In this document: positions 1 to 8,552 of the stretch, in pieces
Layout: the number at the start of each line of letters is the position of its first letter
How positions within the stretch are numbered: position 1 is the stretch's first letter
From: DASRBN01 sp035294305
GTDB taxonomy: Bacteria > Chloroflexota > Ktedonobacteria > Ktedonobacterales > Ktedonobacteraceae
Assembly: GCA_035294305.1 (NCBI GenBank)
Contig: DATGLD010000011.1
Span: forward strand, 5,997-69,996
Direction: 5' to 3'
DNA length: 64,000 bases
Translations under genes and position numbers: made by a program
Notes under the pieces: model-generated
Database searches by the model: none
Told to the model about the DNA's origin: nothing
What the model saw: only the letters and a program-made list of their open reading frames with translations

Positions 1-348
1 ATAGACGGTGAGCAGGTTTCCCTGGAAGGATTGGCGTTCATCCTTGCTTAGCACGACTGCACAGTCCATTCCTACTTTACGAGCAGCCGCAGTGGTTAGC
101 CGGGCATGATTGCTTTGAGCGGCTCCGCAGGTTACCAGCATATCAGCCCCTCGTGCCTGTGCCTGGGCGATCTCATATTCCAGCTTGCGCGGTTTGTCGC
201 CTCCCAGCGTGATATCGGTGAGATCATCGCGCTTGATAAAGATATTTGGGCCGAGTCTCTTGCTCAAATGTGGCAGCGCTTGTAGGGGCGTTGGAAGGCG
301 CGTCAAAAGGACACGTGGATATTGTTCTAATGCATCTTCGATGGTCAT
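1..348 (-). CDS. D-cysteine desulfhydrase / ACC deaminase-like PLP enzyme (3' part missing)
   Basis: The reading frame opens with ATG at 346-348 on the minus strand and stays open for 116 codons to the window edge, so only the N-terminal third is present. It starts MTIEDALEQYPRVLL, followed by the lysine-bearing GGDKPRKLEY segment (expected PLP-lysine region) and GAAQSNHARL, the substrate-side signature of the D-cysteine desulfhydrase / 1-aminocyclopropane-1-carboxylate deaminase family. Members deaminate small D-amino acids or ACC with pyridoxal phosphate in the cytosol. Which substrate is used cannot be told from this part. It is divergent from the regulator that starts at 548. Confidence 0.85.
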   Translation of the reverse strand, partial: MTIEDALEQYPRVLLTRLPTPLQALPHLSKRLGPNIFIKRDDLTDITLGGDKPRKLEYEIAQAQARGADMLVTCGAAQSNHARLTTAAARKVGMDCAVVLSKDERQSFQGNLLTVY

Positions 349-365
349 ATTTCTCTTCTTTTCTA

Positions 366-397
366 GACAGGACAGGGACGAGCCGCTGTCCCTACAG
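366..397 (-). repeat. Dispersed short repeat copy (GTAGGGACAGCG family)
   Basis: The segment reads as the reverse complement of the short repeat seen several times in this window (core TGTAGGGACAGCG followed by a GTCCTC-type end). It lies in the 199-bp divergent intergenic region, just upstream of the desulfhydrase-like gene. Confidence 0.6.
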
Positions 398-547
398 ATT
401 TCAGGTGTTCAGATTGTATTTATATCACATCCTGGTATGAGCAAGAATGCCATTGCGCTGTTAGCTCTATTGCTGCTAAAATAGGTTGTCTTGATGCGGT
501 TTGTGTAGCAACAAAATAGACATGGCAAAGCTGCGAGGACCAAAGCG

Positions 548-3500
548 ATGCAGGCATCAACCACTCCTTCTGTCATCGCACCAATCCTGGTTGGGCGAGC
601 AGGGCAACTTGAAACATTACGCGGGCTTGCCGATCTGGCAAAACGCGGAGAGGGTCATGTCACCACTATCAGCGGTGAAGCTGGAGTTGGGAAATCGCGC
701 CTGGTTGCCGAGGCGAAAGACTATGCCACAAAGCAGGGATTTCTCGTGCTGCAAGGAAATTGCTTCCCTGCCGATAGTAATTATCCCTATGCTCCTCTAC
801 TCGATTTGCTACGTTCCCTCATTGCTTCTCATCCCAAAGATGTCTCTGCAGCCGAACTGAACAACCTGGCGCGGAAAATCTATCCTTTACTGCCCGAATT
901 TGTTTCCGATCAAACTCTTCCTCTTTCGCAACTTGAGCCTGAACAGGAGAAACGGCGACTTTTCGCGGTTCTGGCAAATTTTTTTCTTCACCTCGCAACG
1001 CGGTCTCCAGTGCTTCTTATTATAGAGGATGTGCATTGGAGCGATGATACCAGCCTCGATTTTCTCCATGCGCTGGCACGAGGTGTTTTGTCTCAGCCGT
1101 TCCTACTGATTGTTACCTATCGTCACGACGAAATCCCCCAACCCTTGAGCAACTGGCTTGCGCAGATGAATCGAGCGCGGCTCGCACAAGAAATTCGACT
1201 CCTGCCCCTTGCACGCGCCGAAGTCGATACGATGCTGGCGGCCATTTTCGATACGAAACATACGTCTCTTGATATGCGGCGTTTCTTGCATGGGGAACTC
1301 CTGGATACCCTCTTCACACTGACCGAGGGCAATCCCTTTTTCGTTGAAGAGACGCTGACCTCTCTGATTGCTGCAGGCGATATTTTCTATGCGGCAGGTT
1401 TCTGGAATCGCAGCGCTTCTCACGAGATTTCTGTTCCACAGAGCATCCAGGATGGTGTGCAGAGACGGACAGCATACCTGGACGAACCGGCCAGATATGT
1501 GCTGACGCTGGCAGCGGTTGCGGGACGGCATTTCGATTTTGCCCTTTTGCAGCAGCTTACCTCATATGACGAGCAGCAACTCCTGAACATTATGAAAGAG
1601 CTGGTGGTCGCTCAACTCGTCGTTGAAGAATCTGGCGAACGATTTGCTTTTCGACATGCGTTAACACGGCGAGCGATTTATACGCGGTTGCTCAGGCGCG
1701 AGCGCATGCTGTTGCATCGCGCTATTGCAGAAACCCTTGAGAAGCTTGTTGCCGCTACAGTTCGCGCTCACACCGGGAATGCGATCAATCTGGTTCCTAC
1801 ACCGCACCTTTCGTTCGATTCCTACCTTGAAGACCTGGCCTATCATTTTTACCTGGCAGGGGTGTGGGAAAAGACGCTGGATTACGCTTATCGGGCCGGA
1901 GAGAAGGCGCTCCGGTTATACTCACACCGCGCGGCCATCGACTATTTCACCTGGGTGTTGGAATCTCTCGATCACCTGCAGTCGTCTCCAACTGCACCGC
2001 TATTCTATCGCGCTCGCGGGCAGGCTTATGAAACACTGGGTGAGTTCGAGCAGGCAGAGCAGAATTACACGCGAGCGTTGGAAACCGCCCGCCTGCTGCA
2101 AAATCGGCAGGCGGAATGGCAAAGTCTCATAGATCTAGGGTTTTTATGGGCAGAACGCGATTATATCAAGACGGAAACGTGGTTCCGGCAGGCGCTGGCC
2201 CTGGCGCAATCGCTCGATGATTCCATGCTCTATGCGCGCAGCCTTAATCGTGTCGGCAACTGGTATCTGAATGTGGAGCAACCGGATGAGGCGTTACGCT
2301 ATCACCAGGAGGCTTTGAGTATTTTTGAGCAGCTCAACGACCGGCATGGAATCGCTGAGACCCTGGATCTTTTAGGCATGTCGAGCTGCCTTGGTGGAGA
2401 TTTAGTGAAGGGTACGGTCTACTATAAACAGGCAGTACAACTCTTTCGAGAGACCGGCAACCGGCAGGGTTTGATATCAAGCCTGGCGACGTTAGCAATG
2501 TGCGGCCCCACGTTTCATACGGATATGATGGTGGCGGCAGGAAGCCTGGCCGAGGGGCAAGAGGATGCTGAGAACGCGCTCAACATTGCGCGTGAGATCG
2601 GTCAACGTTCAGCGGAGGCATATGCCCTCTTCCAGTTGGGGTTGTGTCTCGGCTCCCAGGGTGAGTATAAGCGCGCATTGGCGGCAGCTCAGGCGAGCCT
2701 TGATATCGCGGAAGAGATTGAACACCGCCAGTGGCAGGCAGCCGCGCATGCCATGCTGGGGGGCATCTATAGAGGTCTACTGGCGCTTCCGCAGGCGCGG
2801 CAGCATTTTGAGCAGGCCCTGGCCCTGGCACGAGAGACTGGCTCATTGTTCTGGGCTCGGATGTCTACAGGCTATCTGGCCTCAACTGTTATTCAAATGA
2901 AAGACTTCTCCTACGCGGAAAAGCTTCTTCAGGCCGGTTCGAGTCCAGGTGACCAGGTGCAAACCATGGCGCAGCGGCTGCTATGGTGCGCGGCAAGCGA
3001 ACTGGAACTGACGAGGGGTAATCCTGCCCGTGCCTTAGCAATGCTGGATGAGCTTGACGCTTTTGACACGAACGCTGGAGAAGGACGAGGAAGCCTGCTT
3101 GTGCTGAGATTACGCGGCGAGGCGCTGGCAGCTTTACAACAACCGGTGGAGGCCGAAGCAGCTTTTGTCAGGGCGCGTGAGATCGCCAGCGAGTATGGAG
3201 CTCGGCCAATGCTGTGGCGTGTGTATCTCGCTAGCGGCAATCTCTATCTAGTTCAGGGAAGAAACGCAGAAGCTGAACATGAGTTTGCCGCGGCCCGAAC
3301 GCTGATTGAAGAACTCGCGGCTAACATCGATGATGAAGCGTTACGAGATATATTCCTCTATCAAGCGACAGCTTTATTGCCGCAACAGCATCCCCAAATC
3401 CCCAAACAGGCGCCTGGAGGCCTGACGGCACGCGAACGCGAGGTTGCTCTACTGATTGCCCAGGGCAAATCCAACGCCGAGATCGCGGAAAGCTTGATTG

Positions 3501-3613
3501 TCTCCAAACGCACAGTTGAAACGCACATTGGTAACATTATGTATAAGTTGGGCTGTACCTCGCGCACACAAATCGCCGTCTGGATAGTCGAAATCGGCAT
3601 GACTGACCAGTAG
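548..3613 (+). CDS. Large ATP-dependent LuxR-family transcriptional regulator (AAA ATPase + TPR + HTH)
   Basis: A 1021-residue regulator of the LAL/MalT type. Walker A is GEAGVGKS (residues 43-50) and a Walker B-like LLIIEDVHWSD follows near residue 155. The middle (about 430-930) is made of TPR-like helical repeats. The last 65 residues are a LuxR helix-turn-helix starting GLTAREREV with SNAEIAESL and VSKRTVETHIGNI. Such proteins bind an inducer through the repeat region, oligomerise with ATP and activate transcription; the inducer here is unknown. GAGGA lies upstream of the ATG. The stop codon TAG is the first three bases of a dispersed repeat copy, so the repeat may have set the C-terminus. 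Confidence 0.9.
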   Translation: MQASTTPSVIAPILVGRAGQLETLRGLADLAKRGEGHVTTISGEAGVGKSRLVAEAKDYATKQGFLVLQGNCFPADSNYPYAPLLDLLRSLIASHPKDVSAAELNNLARKIYPLLPEFVSDQTLPLSQLEPEQEKRRLFAVLANFFLHLATRSPVLLIIEDVHWSDDTSLDFLHALARGVLSQPFLLIVTYRHDEIPQPLSNWLAQMNRARLAQEIRLLPLARAEVDTMLAAIFDTKHTSLDMRRFLHGELLDTLFTLTEGNPFFVEETLTSLIAAGDIFYAAGFWNRSASHEISVPQSIQDGVQRRTAYLDEPARYVLTLAAVAGRHFDFALLQQLTSYDEQQLLNIMKELVVAQLVVEESGERFAFRHALTRRAIYTRLLRRERMLLHRAIAETLEKLVAATVRAHTGNAINLVPTPHLSFDSYLEDLAYHFYLAGVWEKTLDYAYRAGEKALRLYSHRAAIDYFTWVLESLDHLQSSPTAPLFYRARGQAYETLGEFEQAEQNYTRALETARLLQNRQAEWQSLIDLGFLWAERDYIKTETWFRQALALAQSLDDSMLYARSLNRVGNWYLNVEQPDEALRYHQEALSIFEQLNDRHGIAETLDLLGMSSCLGGDLVKGTVYYKQAVQLFRETGNRQGLISSLATLAMCGPTFHTDMMVAAGSLAEGQEDAENALNIAREIGQRSAEAYALFQLGLCLGSQGEYKRALAAAQASLDIAEEIEHRQWQAAAHAMLGGIYRGLLALPQARQHFEQALALARETGSLFWARMSTGYLASTVIQMKDFSYAEKLLQAGSSPGDQVQTMAQRLLWCAASELELTRGNPARALAMLDELDAFDTNAGEGRGSLLVLRLRGEALAALQQPVEAEAAFVRAREIASEYGARPMLWRVYLASGNLYLVQGRNAEAEHEFAAARTLIEELAANIDDEALRDIFLYQATALLPQQHPQIPKQAPGGLTAREREVALLIAQGKSNAEIAESLIVSKRTVETHIGNIMYKLGCTSRTQIAVWIVEIGMTDQ

Positions 3614-3638
3614 GAACAGCGCCTGGTGCCTGTCCTCG
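3611..3638 (+). repeat. Dispersed short repeat copy providing a stop codon
   Basis: TAGGAACAGCGCCTGGTGCCTGTCCTCG is a near-consensus copy of the window's dispersed repeat. Its first three bases are the in-frame stop of the upstream regulator gene. Confidence 0.7.
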
Positions 3639-3804
3639 TTCTGTGGACCCCTCCTCTCCGTGTATTTTCGTCTCATCTACGTGTGAACGCTATCGCTATC
3701 TCCGTATTTGCCACGATGTAAAGCCTGCCTTTCCCATCTATACTTCTCACAAATGAAATATCCAATCGGGCCTGATTGCTTGATACTATGGGAAAGGAGA
3801 CAAG

Positions 3805-4011
3805 ATGTACGCTATTCATACCCGGTTGACATCTCGAGAGCGTGAAGTTTTGCGTCTGGTAGCATCAGGCCATACGGACCGCAAAATTGCAGAATCGCTC
3901 GTCATCAGTCCCCGTACAGTACACCGGCATATGAGCAATATTTTTGTCAAACTAGATGTGACCAGCCGCCCTGCTGCAACCGCTCAAGCCGTCCGCAAGG
4001 GCCTGATTTGA
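3805..4011 (+). CDS. Stand-alone LuxR-type helix-turn-helix protein
   Basis: A 68-residue protein that is almost nothing but a LuxR/GerE DNA-binding domain: LTSREREVLRLVASG, then DRKIAESL and SPRTVHRHMSNIFVKLDV. A clear Shine-Dalgarno (GGAAAGGAGA) precedes the ATG. No receiver or sensor domain is present, so it would bind DNA without an obvious input, or it is the surviving end of a larger regulator. It sits 56 bp before the PIG-L gene and could be co-transcribed with it. Its helix-turn-helix is similar to, but not a copy of, the C-terminus of the regulator ending at 3613. Confidence 0.75.
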   Translation: MYAIHTRLTSREREVLRLVASGHTDRKIAESLVISPRTVHRHMSNIFVKLDVTSRPAATAQAVRKGLI

Positions 4012-4067
4012 AAACAATCACACTTTTACCTTGAACAGGGTCCCAACGATAGAAACGAGGTTTAATA

Positions 4068-4877
4068 ATGACAGAGAAATTGAAATTGATGGCAGTTCTG
4101 GCTCATCCAGATGACGAATCGCTTGGTAATGGGGGCGCTCTGGCAAAATATGCAGCTGAGGGCATAGAGATTACGCTCATCGTCGCGACACGTGGGGAGC
4201 GTGGCTGGCCCGGCGCCGCAAGCGAATATCCAGGGGTAGAGGCGCTGGGCAAGATACGGGAAGCTGAGGTGCGAGCTGCTGCGGATACGCTTGGTCTTTT
4301 CAGCGTGCATTTTCTGGATTACCTGGATGGAGAGCTTGATACCGTTCCGCCAGCCGGGCCAATTGCGAAGATCGTTGGACATGTGCGTCGTATGCGCCCC
4401 AACGTAGTCATCACGTTCGGGCCATACGGAGGGTATGGGCACCCGGACCATATCGCCATTTGCCAGTTCACCACATCGGCTCTAATCGAGGCCGCTGATC
4501 CCTGCTCCCATTACTATGCGGAACTCGCCCCACATAGCGTGTCGAAGCTCTATTACATGGCCGAGACGGAAGATGTGTTTGCCGTGTATCAGTCGGTCTT
4601 CGGCGACCTGGTAATGGAAATCGATGGCGTGAAGCGCGGAATGGTTACCTGGCCGGACTGGTCGGTAACAACACGCATTGATACCTGGGATTACTGGAGG
4701 ACGGTTGCCCGCGCGATCTCCTGTCACCGGACGCAGGTACCTGCCTGCCATGTGCTTGAACATCTCTCCCAGGAGCAGCGCGAAACGTTATGGGGAACAC
4801 AGTGCTATTACCGCGTCTTCAGTCGCGTCAATGGTGGCAGGCAGGTGGAAGACGACTTATTCGCGGGCTTGCGATAA
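4068..4877 (+). CDS. PIG-L (LmbE) family deacetylase
   Basis: A 269-residue PIG-L deacetylase. The zinc-site motif AHPDDE is at residues 12-17 and the second ligand region GHPDH at 124-128. The family removes acetyl groups from N-acetylglucosamine-containing substrates, for example in mycothiol or bacillithiol synthesis, antibiotic synthesis or glycolipid turnover. The substrate here cannot be read from the sequence. Fifteen bases separate it from the following EamA gene, and a DinB-like protein follows, so the three probably form one operon. The pairing of a PIG-L enzyme with a DinB-fold protein is suggestive of low-molecular-weight thiol chemistry but does not prove it. Confidence 0.9.
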   Translation: MTEKLKLMAVLAHPDDESLGNGGALAKYAAEGIEITLIVATRGERGWPGAASEYPGVEALGKIREAEVRAAADTLGLFSVHFLDYLDGELDTVPPAGPIAKIVGHVRRMRPNVVITFGPYGGYGHPDHIAICQFTTSALIEAADPCSHYYAELAPHSVSKLYYMAETEDVFAVYQSVFGDLVMEIDGVKRGMVTWPDWSVTTRIDTWDYWRTVARAISCHRTQVPACHVLEHLSQEQRETLWGTQCYYRVFSRVNGGRQVEDDLFAGLR

Positions 4878-4892
4878 AGAGGAGGTCAACGT

Positions 4893-5849
4893 ATGCGATT
4901 CCGTGAATATCTCGTCCTTTTTGTGCTGGCGGCGCTTTGGGGATCATCATTCCTCTTCATTCGCGTGGCCGTCACCGAACTATCACCGCTGAGCCTGGTT
5001 GGGGCGCGTTCTGTTATCGCGACGATTGGCCTGCTGCTGGTGGTACCATTTCAATCGCGGGTGTTGCAGGGATGGCGTACACACCTGGGAAGCTTTGCTG
5101 TAGTAGCCATCTTCAACGCGATCATTCCCTACCTCGCGATTAGCTGGGGAGAACAGTATGTGCCATCGGGTCTGGCGGCTATTCTGACCTCGACGCTGCC
5201 CCTGGCGACGGTGATCATTTCGCACTGGTGGCCGGGAGGCGAGCGTATTACCTGGCAGCGCTTTGCCGGTGTCGCCATTGGCATTGTGGGTGTCGCCATC
5301 GTGATTGGCCCTACGGCATTGAACAGCGGTGTCTCGATATCCTACGTGCTGGGCATTTGCTCTATTCTGCTTGGAGCGATCAGTTATGCTATCGGAGGCC
5401 TGCTTGCGCACCAGCTGCTGGTGGGTCTGCCGTCGATACTGCCCGCTCTTGGCCAGACAGCGTTGGGCGCTTGTATACTGGGTCCCATCGCCGCTGTTGC
5501 GTTCGCCGTTCATCCTGCTGCGCTGCCACTATCAGGTGCCGTTGTCGCATCCGTGTTAGGACTGGCGTTGGCCGGCACAACCTTTGCCTACATCTGCTTC
5601 TACTGGCTGATTGACCACGTGGGTCCAACGCGCACTGTCATCGTTACCTATCTCCTCCCATGTATGGCCCTGGTTTATGGCGCGTTGCTGCTGCATGAAT
5701 CGATAGGAATCAACGCATTGGCAGGACTGGCTATCGTCTTACTCGGCATCTTTCTCGTCGGCAGAAAAACCGCCGGACAATCTTTGGATGAGCATACAGT
5801 TCAAGCTGCTCATCTGCAAGTCAAAACAGAAGAAAGGATCAACTCATGA
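4893..5849 (+). CDS. EamA/DMT family membrane transporter
   Basis: A 318-residue membrane protein with about ten hydrophobic helices arranged as two EamA repeats. The N-terminal repeat begins LAALWGSSFLFIRVAV, and the C-terminal one contains the typical GTTFAYICFYWLI and ending helix. Members of the drug/metabolite transporter superfamily usually export metabolites or amino acids. A strong GGAGGT precedes the ATG. The stop codon overlaps the start of the next gene (ATGA), which points to translational coupling. Confidence 0.9.
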   Translation: MRFREYLVLFVLAALWGSSFLFIRVAVTELSPLSLVGARSVIATIGLLLVVPFQSRVLQGWRTHLGSFAVVAIFNAIIPYLAISWGEQYVPSGLAAILTSTLPLATVIISHWWPGGERITWQRFAGVAIGIVGVAIVIGPTALNSGVSISYVLGICSILLGAISYAIGGLLAHQLLVGLPSILPALGQTALGACILGPIAAVAFAVHPAALPLSGAVVASVLGLALAGTTFAYICFYWLIDHVGPTRTVIVTYLLPCMALVYGALLLHESIGINALAGLAIVLLGIFLVGRKTAGQSLDEHTVQAAHLQVKTEERINS

Positions 5850-6331
5850 ATGCAAAAGACATTTTGAAGTACGGACAACCGGCAGTTCTCGCAACGCTCG
5901 AAGGGTTCCCCGAAAGCGCCTGGGAAACGCCAGGAGCCTGTGGCTTCTGGTCAGTCAAGGACATCATCGCTCACCTTGCCTCATATGAACAGGTGCTGGT
6001 CGATATCCTGGCAGGATTTGTCAGCAGGCAACCGGCGCCGTCTCTGGACAGGTTTATTGAGCTGGGCAGCCAGTTTAATGACACCGAGGTAGAGCGACGC
6101 AAAACGAGAACAATGAGAGAGGTTCTCGACGAGTTCAATGATGCGCACGCGCAAGTCATGTCTCTGATTGGAAAGATTGCGCCGGAAACGCTGCGCCAGC
6201 CTGGAACGCTCCCCTGGTACGGCCTGGATTATTCGCTAGACGATGTTATTGTGTACATGTATTACGGGCATAAGCGCGAACACAGCGCGCAGATCGCGGC
6301 TTTCCGGGATCGCCTGGATAGCCACAGGTAA
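5846..6331 (+). CDS. DinB-fold protein (ClbS/DfsB-like)
   Basis: A 161-residue four-helix protein of the DinB/ClbS superfamily. Histidines at the expected metal positions are seen: H43 in IIAHLASYE and H142/H146 in the C-terminal GHKREHSAQI. Members include thiol-dependent S-transferases, hydrolases and self-resistance proteins. The specific role here is unknown. Its start overlaps the stop of the EamA gene by four bases. Downstream of its stop lies a cluster of dispersed repeats. Confidence 0.85.
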   Translation: MNAKDILKYGQPAVLATLEGFPESAWETPGACGFWSVKDIIAHLASYEQVLVDILAGFVSRQPAPSLDRFIELGSQFNDTEVERRKTRTMREVLDEFNDAHAQVMSLIGKIAPETLRQPGTLPWYGLDYSLDDVIVYMYYGHKREHSAQIAAFRDRLDSHR

Positions 6332-6340
6332 AGAGGAAAC

Positions 6341-6450
6341 CCTGTAGGGACAGCGCCTGGTGCCTGTCCTCATTGGAGCACGGGACAAGGACAAGCTGTT
6401 GTCCCTACAGGGGTACTTTCGTAGGGACAGAGCTTTGTGCCTGTCCTCAC
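6341..6450. repeat. Cluster of three dispersed repeat copies, two in inverted orientation
   Basis: CCTGTAGGGACAGCGCCTGG begins at 6341, an inverted copy ending GTCCCTACAGG lies at 6383-6411, and a third, direct copy is at 6421-6450. The first two form an imperfect stem-loop. The whole 135-bp gap between the DinB-like gene and the oxidoreductase is nearly filled by these copies. A GTG inside the third copy (6437) would extend the downstream gene but is not the likely start. Confidence 0.75.
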
Positions 6451-6466
6451 AATAAGGAGGAAAACT

Positions 6467-7861
6467 ATGACAACAGTTCAAAAGTCTTACGACCTTGATG
6501 CCAGTATATTGAAAGCTGGCCTACGCGGAGAACTTATCCAGCCCGGTGATGAGTCCTACGATGCAGCGCGCAAAGTCTATAATGGCTTGATTGACCGGCA
6601 TCCCGCGCTGATCGCTCGTTGCGCCGATGTAGCCGACGTGATTGCTGCGGTCAACTTCGCTCGTGATCACAATCTGCTCGTGTCTATTCGAGGCGGTGGA
6701 CACAATGCTGGAGGGTTGGGAGTGTGCGATGACGGCCTGGTCATCGATCTCTCACTGATTCGCTACACCTACGTTGATCCAGTTGCCGGAACTGTACGCG
6801 TTGGGGGAGGATGCACCTGGGGCGACGTTGACCATGCGACCCACGCCTTTAGCCTGGCGGTCCCCAGTGGAATTATTTCCACAACTGGCGTCGGTGGCCT
6901 CACGCTCGGCGGCGGGCTGGGCCATCTCACCCGCAAATATGGCCTTGCCATCGATAACCTGATCGCCGCCGATGTTGTCCTGGCCGATGGTCGCCTCGTC
7001 ACGGCTAACGAGACACGTTATCCAGACCTGTTCTGGGCGCTGCGCGGAGGCGGCGGCAACTTCGGCGTTGTCACCTCATTCCTGTTCAAGGCCAATCCCG
7101 TGCATACTGTCTATGGCGGTCCCATGCTGTGGGAAATGGATCAGGCGTCTGAGATCATGCAGTGGTACCGCGAGTTCATCACCCAGGCCCCCGATGACAT
7201 CAACGGCTTCTTCGCCTTCCTGATCGTGCCACCGGGACCGCCATTTCCTGAGCATCTTCACAACAAGAACATGTGTGGCGTAGTATGGTGCTACACCGGT
7301 CCGATGGAGCTGGCCGAGGCAACCTTCAAGCCGATTCGAGAGCAGTTTCCGCCGGCCCTGGACTTCGTTGGGCCCATCCCGCATCCAGCCCTCCAAAGCA
7401 TGTTCGATGCTCTCTACGCACCCGGGCTCCAGTGGTACTGGAAAGCAGACTTTATGAACGAGCTAAGCGACGAGGCCATTGCACGCTACATTCGGCACGG
7501 CTCGCAGCTGCCAACGATGCAGTCAACCATGCATCTCTATCCCATCAATGGCGCGGCCCATCGTGTGGGCAAAAACGACACCGCCTGGAGCTACCGCGAC
7601 GCCACCTGGGCCGAGGTCATCGTCGGTGTCGATCCTGATCCTGAGAACAAAGACCTCATCGTCAACTGGGCCAGGCAGTATTGGGAAGATATCCATCCCT
7701 ATTCCGCGGGCGGCGCGTATGTCAACTTCATGATGGACGAAGGTCAGGAGCGTGTCAAAGCCTCCTACCGCGACAACTACGAGCGCCTGGTAGCCGTCAA
7801 GCGCACCTATGATCCCACCAATTTCTTCCGTGTGAATCAGAATATCCAGCCTGCCTCGTAA
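6467..7861 (+). CDS. FAD-binding oxidoreductase, berberine-bridge (BBE) type
   Basis: A 464-residue flavoprotein. The PCMH-type FAD domain contains RGGGHNAGG (residues 75-83), where H79 is the expected covalent flavin attachment, and GVGGLTLGGGLG further on. The position of the second, cysteine attachment of bicovalent members appears as STTG, so a single covalent link is predicted. The C-terminus carries the BBE segment ending YDPTNFFRVNQNI. Such enzymes oxidise sugars, alkaloids or other secondary alcohols with oxygen. The start is the ATG at 6467 after AAGGAGGA; the longer GTG start lies in repeat DNA. Codons are strongly C-ending, which suggests high expression or separate ancestry. Confidence 0.92.
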   Translation: MTTVQKSYDLDASILKAGLRGELIQPGDESYDAARKVYNGLIDRHPALIARCADVADVIAAVNFARDHNLLVSIRGGGHNAGGLGVCDDGLVIDLSLIRYTYVDPVAGTVRVGGGCTWGDVDHATHAFSLAVPSGIISTTGVGGLTLGGGLGHLTRKYGLAIDNLIAADVVLADGRLVTANETRYPDLFWALRGGGGNFGVVTSFLFKANPVHTVYGGPMLWEMDQASEIMQWYREFITQAPDDINGFFAFLIVPPGPPFPEHLHNKNMCGVVWCYTGPMELAEATFKPIREQFPPALDFVGPIPHPALQSMFDALYAPGLQWYWKADFMNELSDEAIARYIRHGSQLPTMQSTMHLYPINGAAHRVGKNDTAWSYRDATWAEVIVGVDPDPENKDLIVNWARQYWEDIHPYSAGGAYVNFMMDEGQERVKASYRDNYERLVAVKRTYDPTNFFRVNQNIQPAS

Positions 7862-7883
7862 TGAGGTTATAAGGTATACTGGT

Positions 7884-7929
7884 AGGAGCAGGGCAGCGAC
7901 AACTTCTTGCGAATTACTGCCCTGCTCCT
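7884..7929. terminator. Stem-loop downstream of the oxidoreductase
   Basis: AGGAGCAGGGCAG (7884-7896) pairs perfectly with CTGCCCTGCTCCT (7917-7929) around a 20-base loop. There is no T-run after it, so it is a hairpin of terminator position rather than a textbook intrinsic terminator. Confidence 0.5.
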
Positions 7930-8100
7930 GAGCCGGTTGGGGTAGGAGATCAATCCTTCGCCCGATACCCCTTCGCAATGGGTAATCGTGCGTAATTCAC
8001 AGGAACCGGTCGTCGTGAACCTGGAACCGTTTGACGCAGTACAATCGTAATGGGTATTCTGCTATAAATCCAGTAAGTTGTATTCTAAGGAAAGAAGCCG

Positions 8101-8280
8101 AGTGTTAACCTTGTTGTCTCCCATCGCCGCGCCGTCTTACAGCGCGCAGACCATATTCTTGTGCTAAAGGATGGAAAACGAGAAGCCGAGGGAACACTGC
8201 AAACGCTATTAGAGACATGCGAAGAGATGCGTCGTTTGTGGCAGGAGGACAGGCGCTGCCCCTACGGGAGTACTTTCTAG
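8101..8280 (+). pseudogene. ABC transporter ATPase C-terminal relic
   Basis: One frame reads SVNLVVSHRRAVLQRADHI and continues LVLKDGKREAEGTLQTLLE to a TAG at 8278-8280. This is the H-loop (SHR) and the following strand of an ABC exporter ATPase domain. Walker A, signature and Walker B are absent and no start codon fits. The last codons run into a dispersed repeat copy (8245-8265), so the reading end is repeat-derived. It is a decayed gene end, inferred from homology to the family pattern. Confidence 0.7.
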
Positions 8281-8552
8281 TATATTGCTAGGAATTATGA
8301 ATAATGGCAGTTATAATGTTCATTGAGGGAATCAGTTGCGGCCAGAATCTGGGGGAAATTATTCCTCGCTCGCATATACTTCTAAAGCGAAGATATAGCA
8401 GAAGCTGTATTAACAGTTTTTGAAAAATATTCGCTAAAAATCTAATCTTAACTGCCATGCTGAACATTACTACCGGCAGCTCTTTGAAGCGCTGGACGGG
8501 AAGAACATTTCGCTTCAGGCCTGGAAGCTTTCGCTTGAGTTCAGGCCTGTAC
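8281..8552. other. Intergenic region before murJ
   Basis: No gene is supported here. The segment is AT-richer than its neighbours. The murJ frame stays open from an upstream ATG at 8457, without a convincing ribosome binding site. Confidence 0.4.

Noticed and set aside
4983..5513. 176-codon open frame on the minus strand
   Set aside because: It is antisense to the EamA gene and its translation is low-complexity in Gln/Arg/His.
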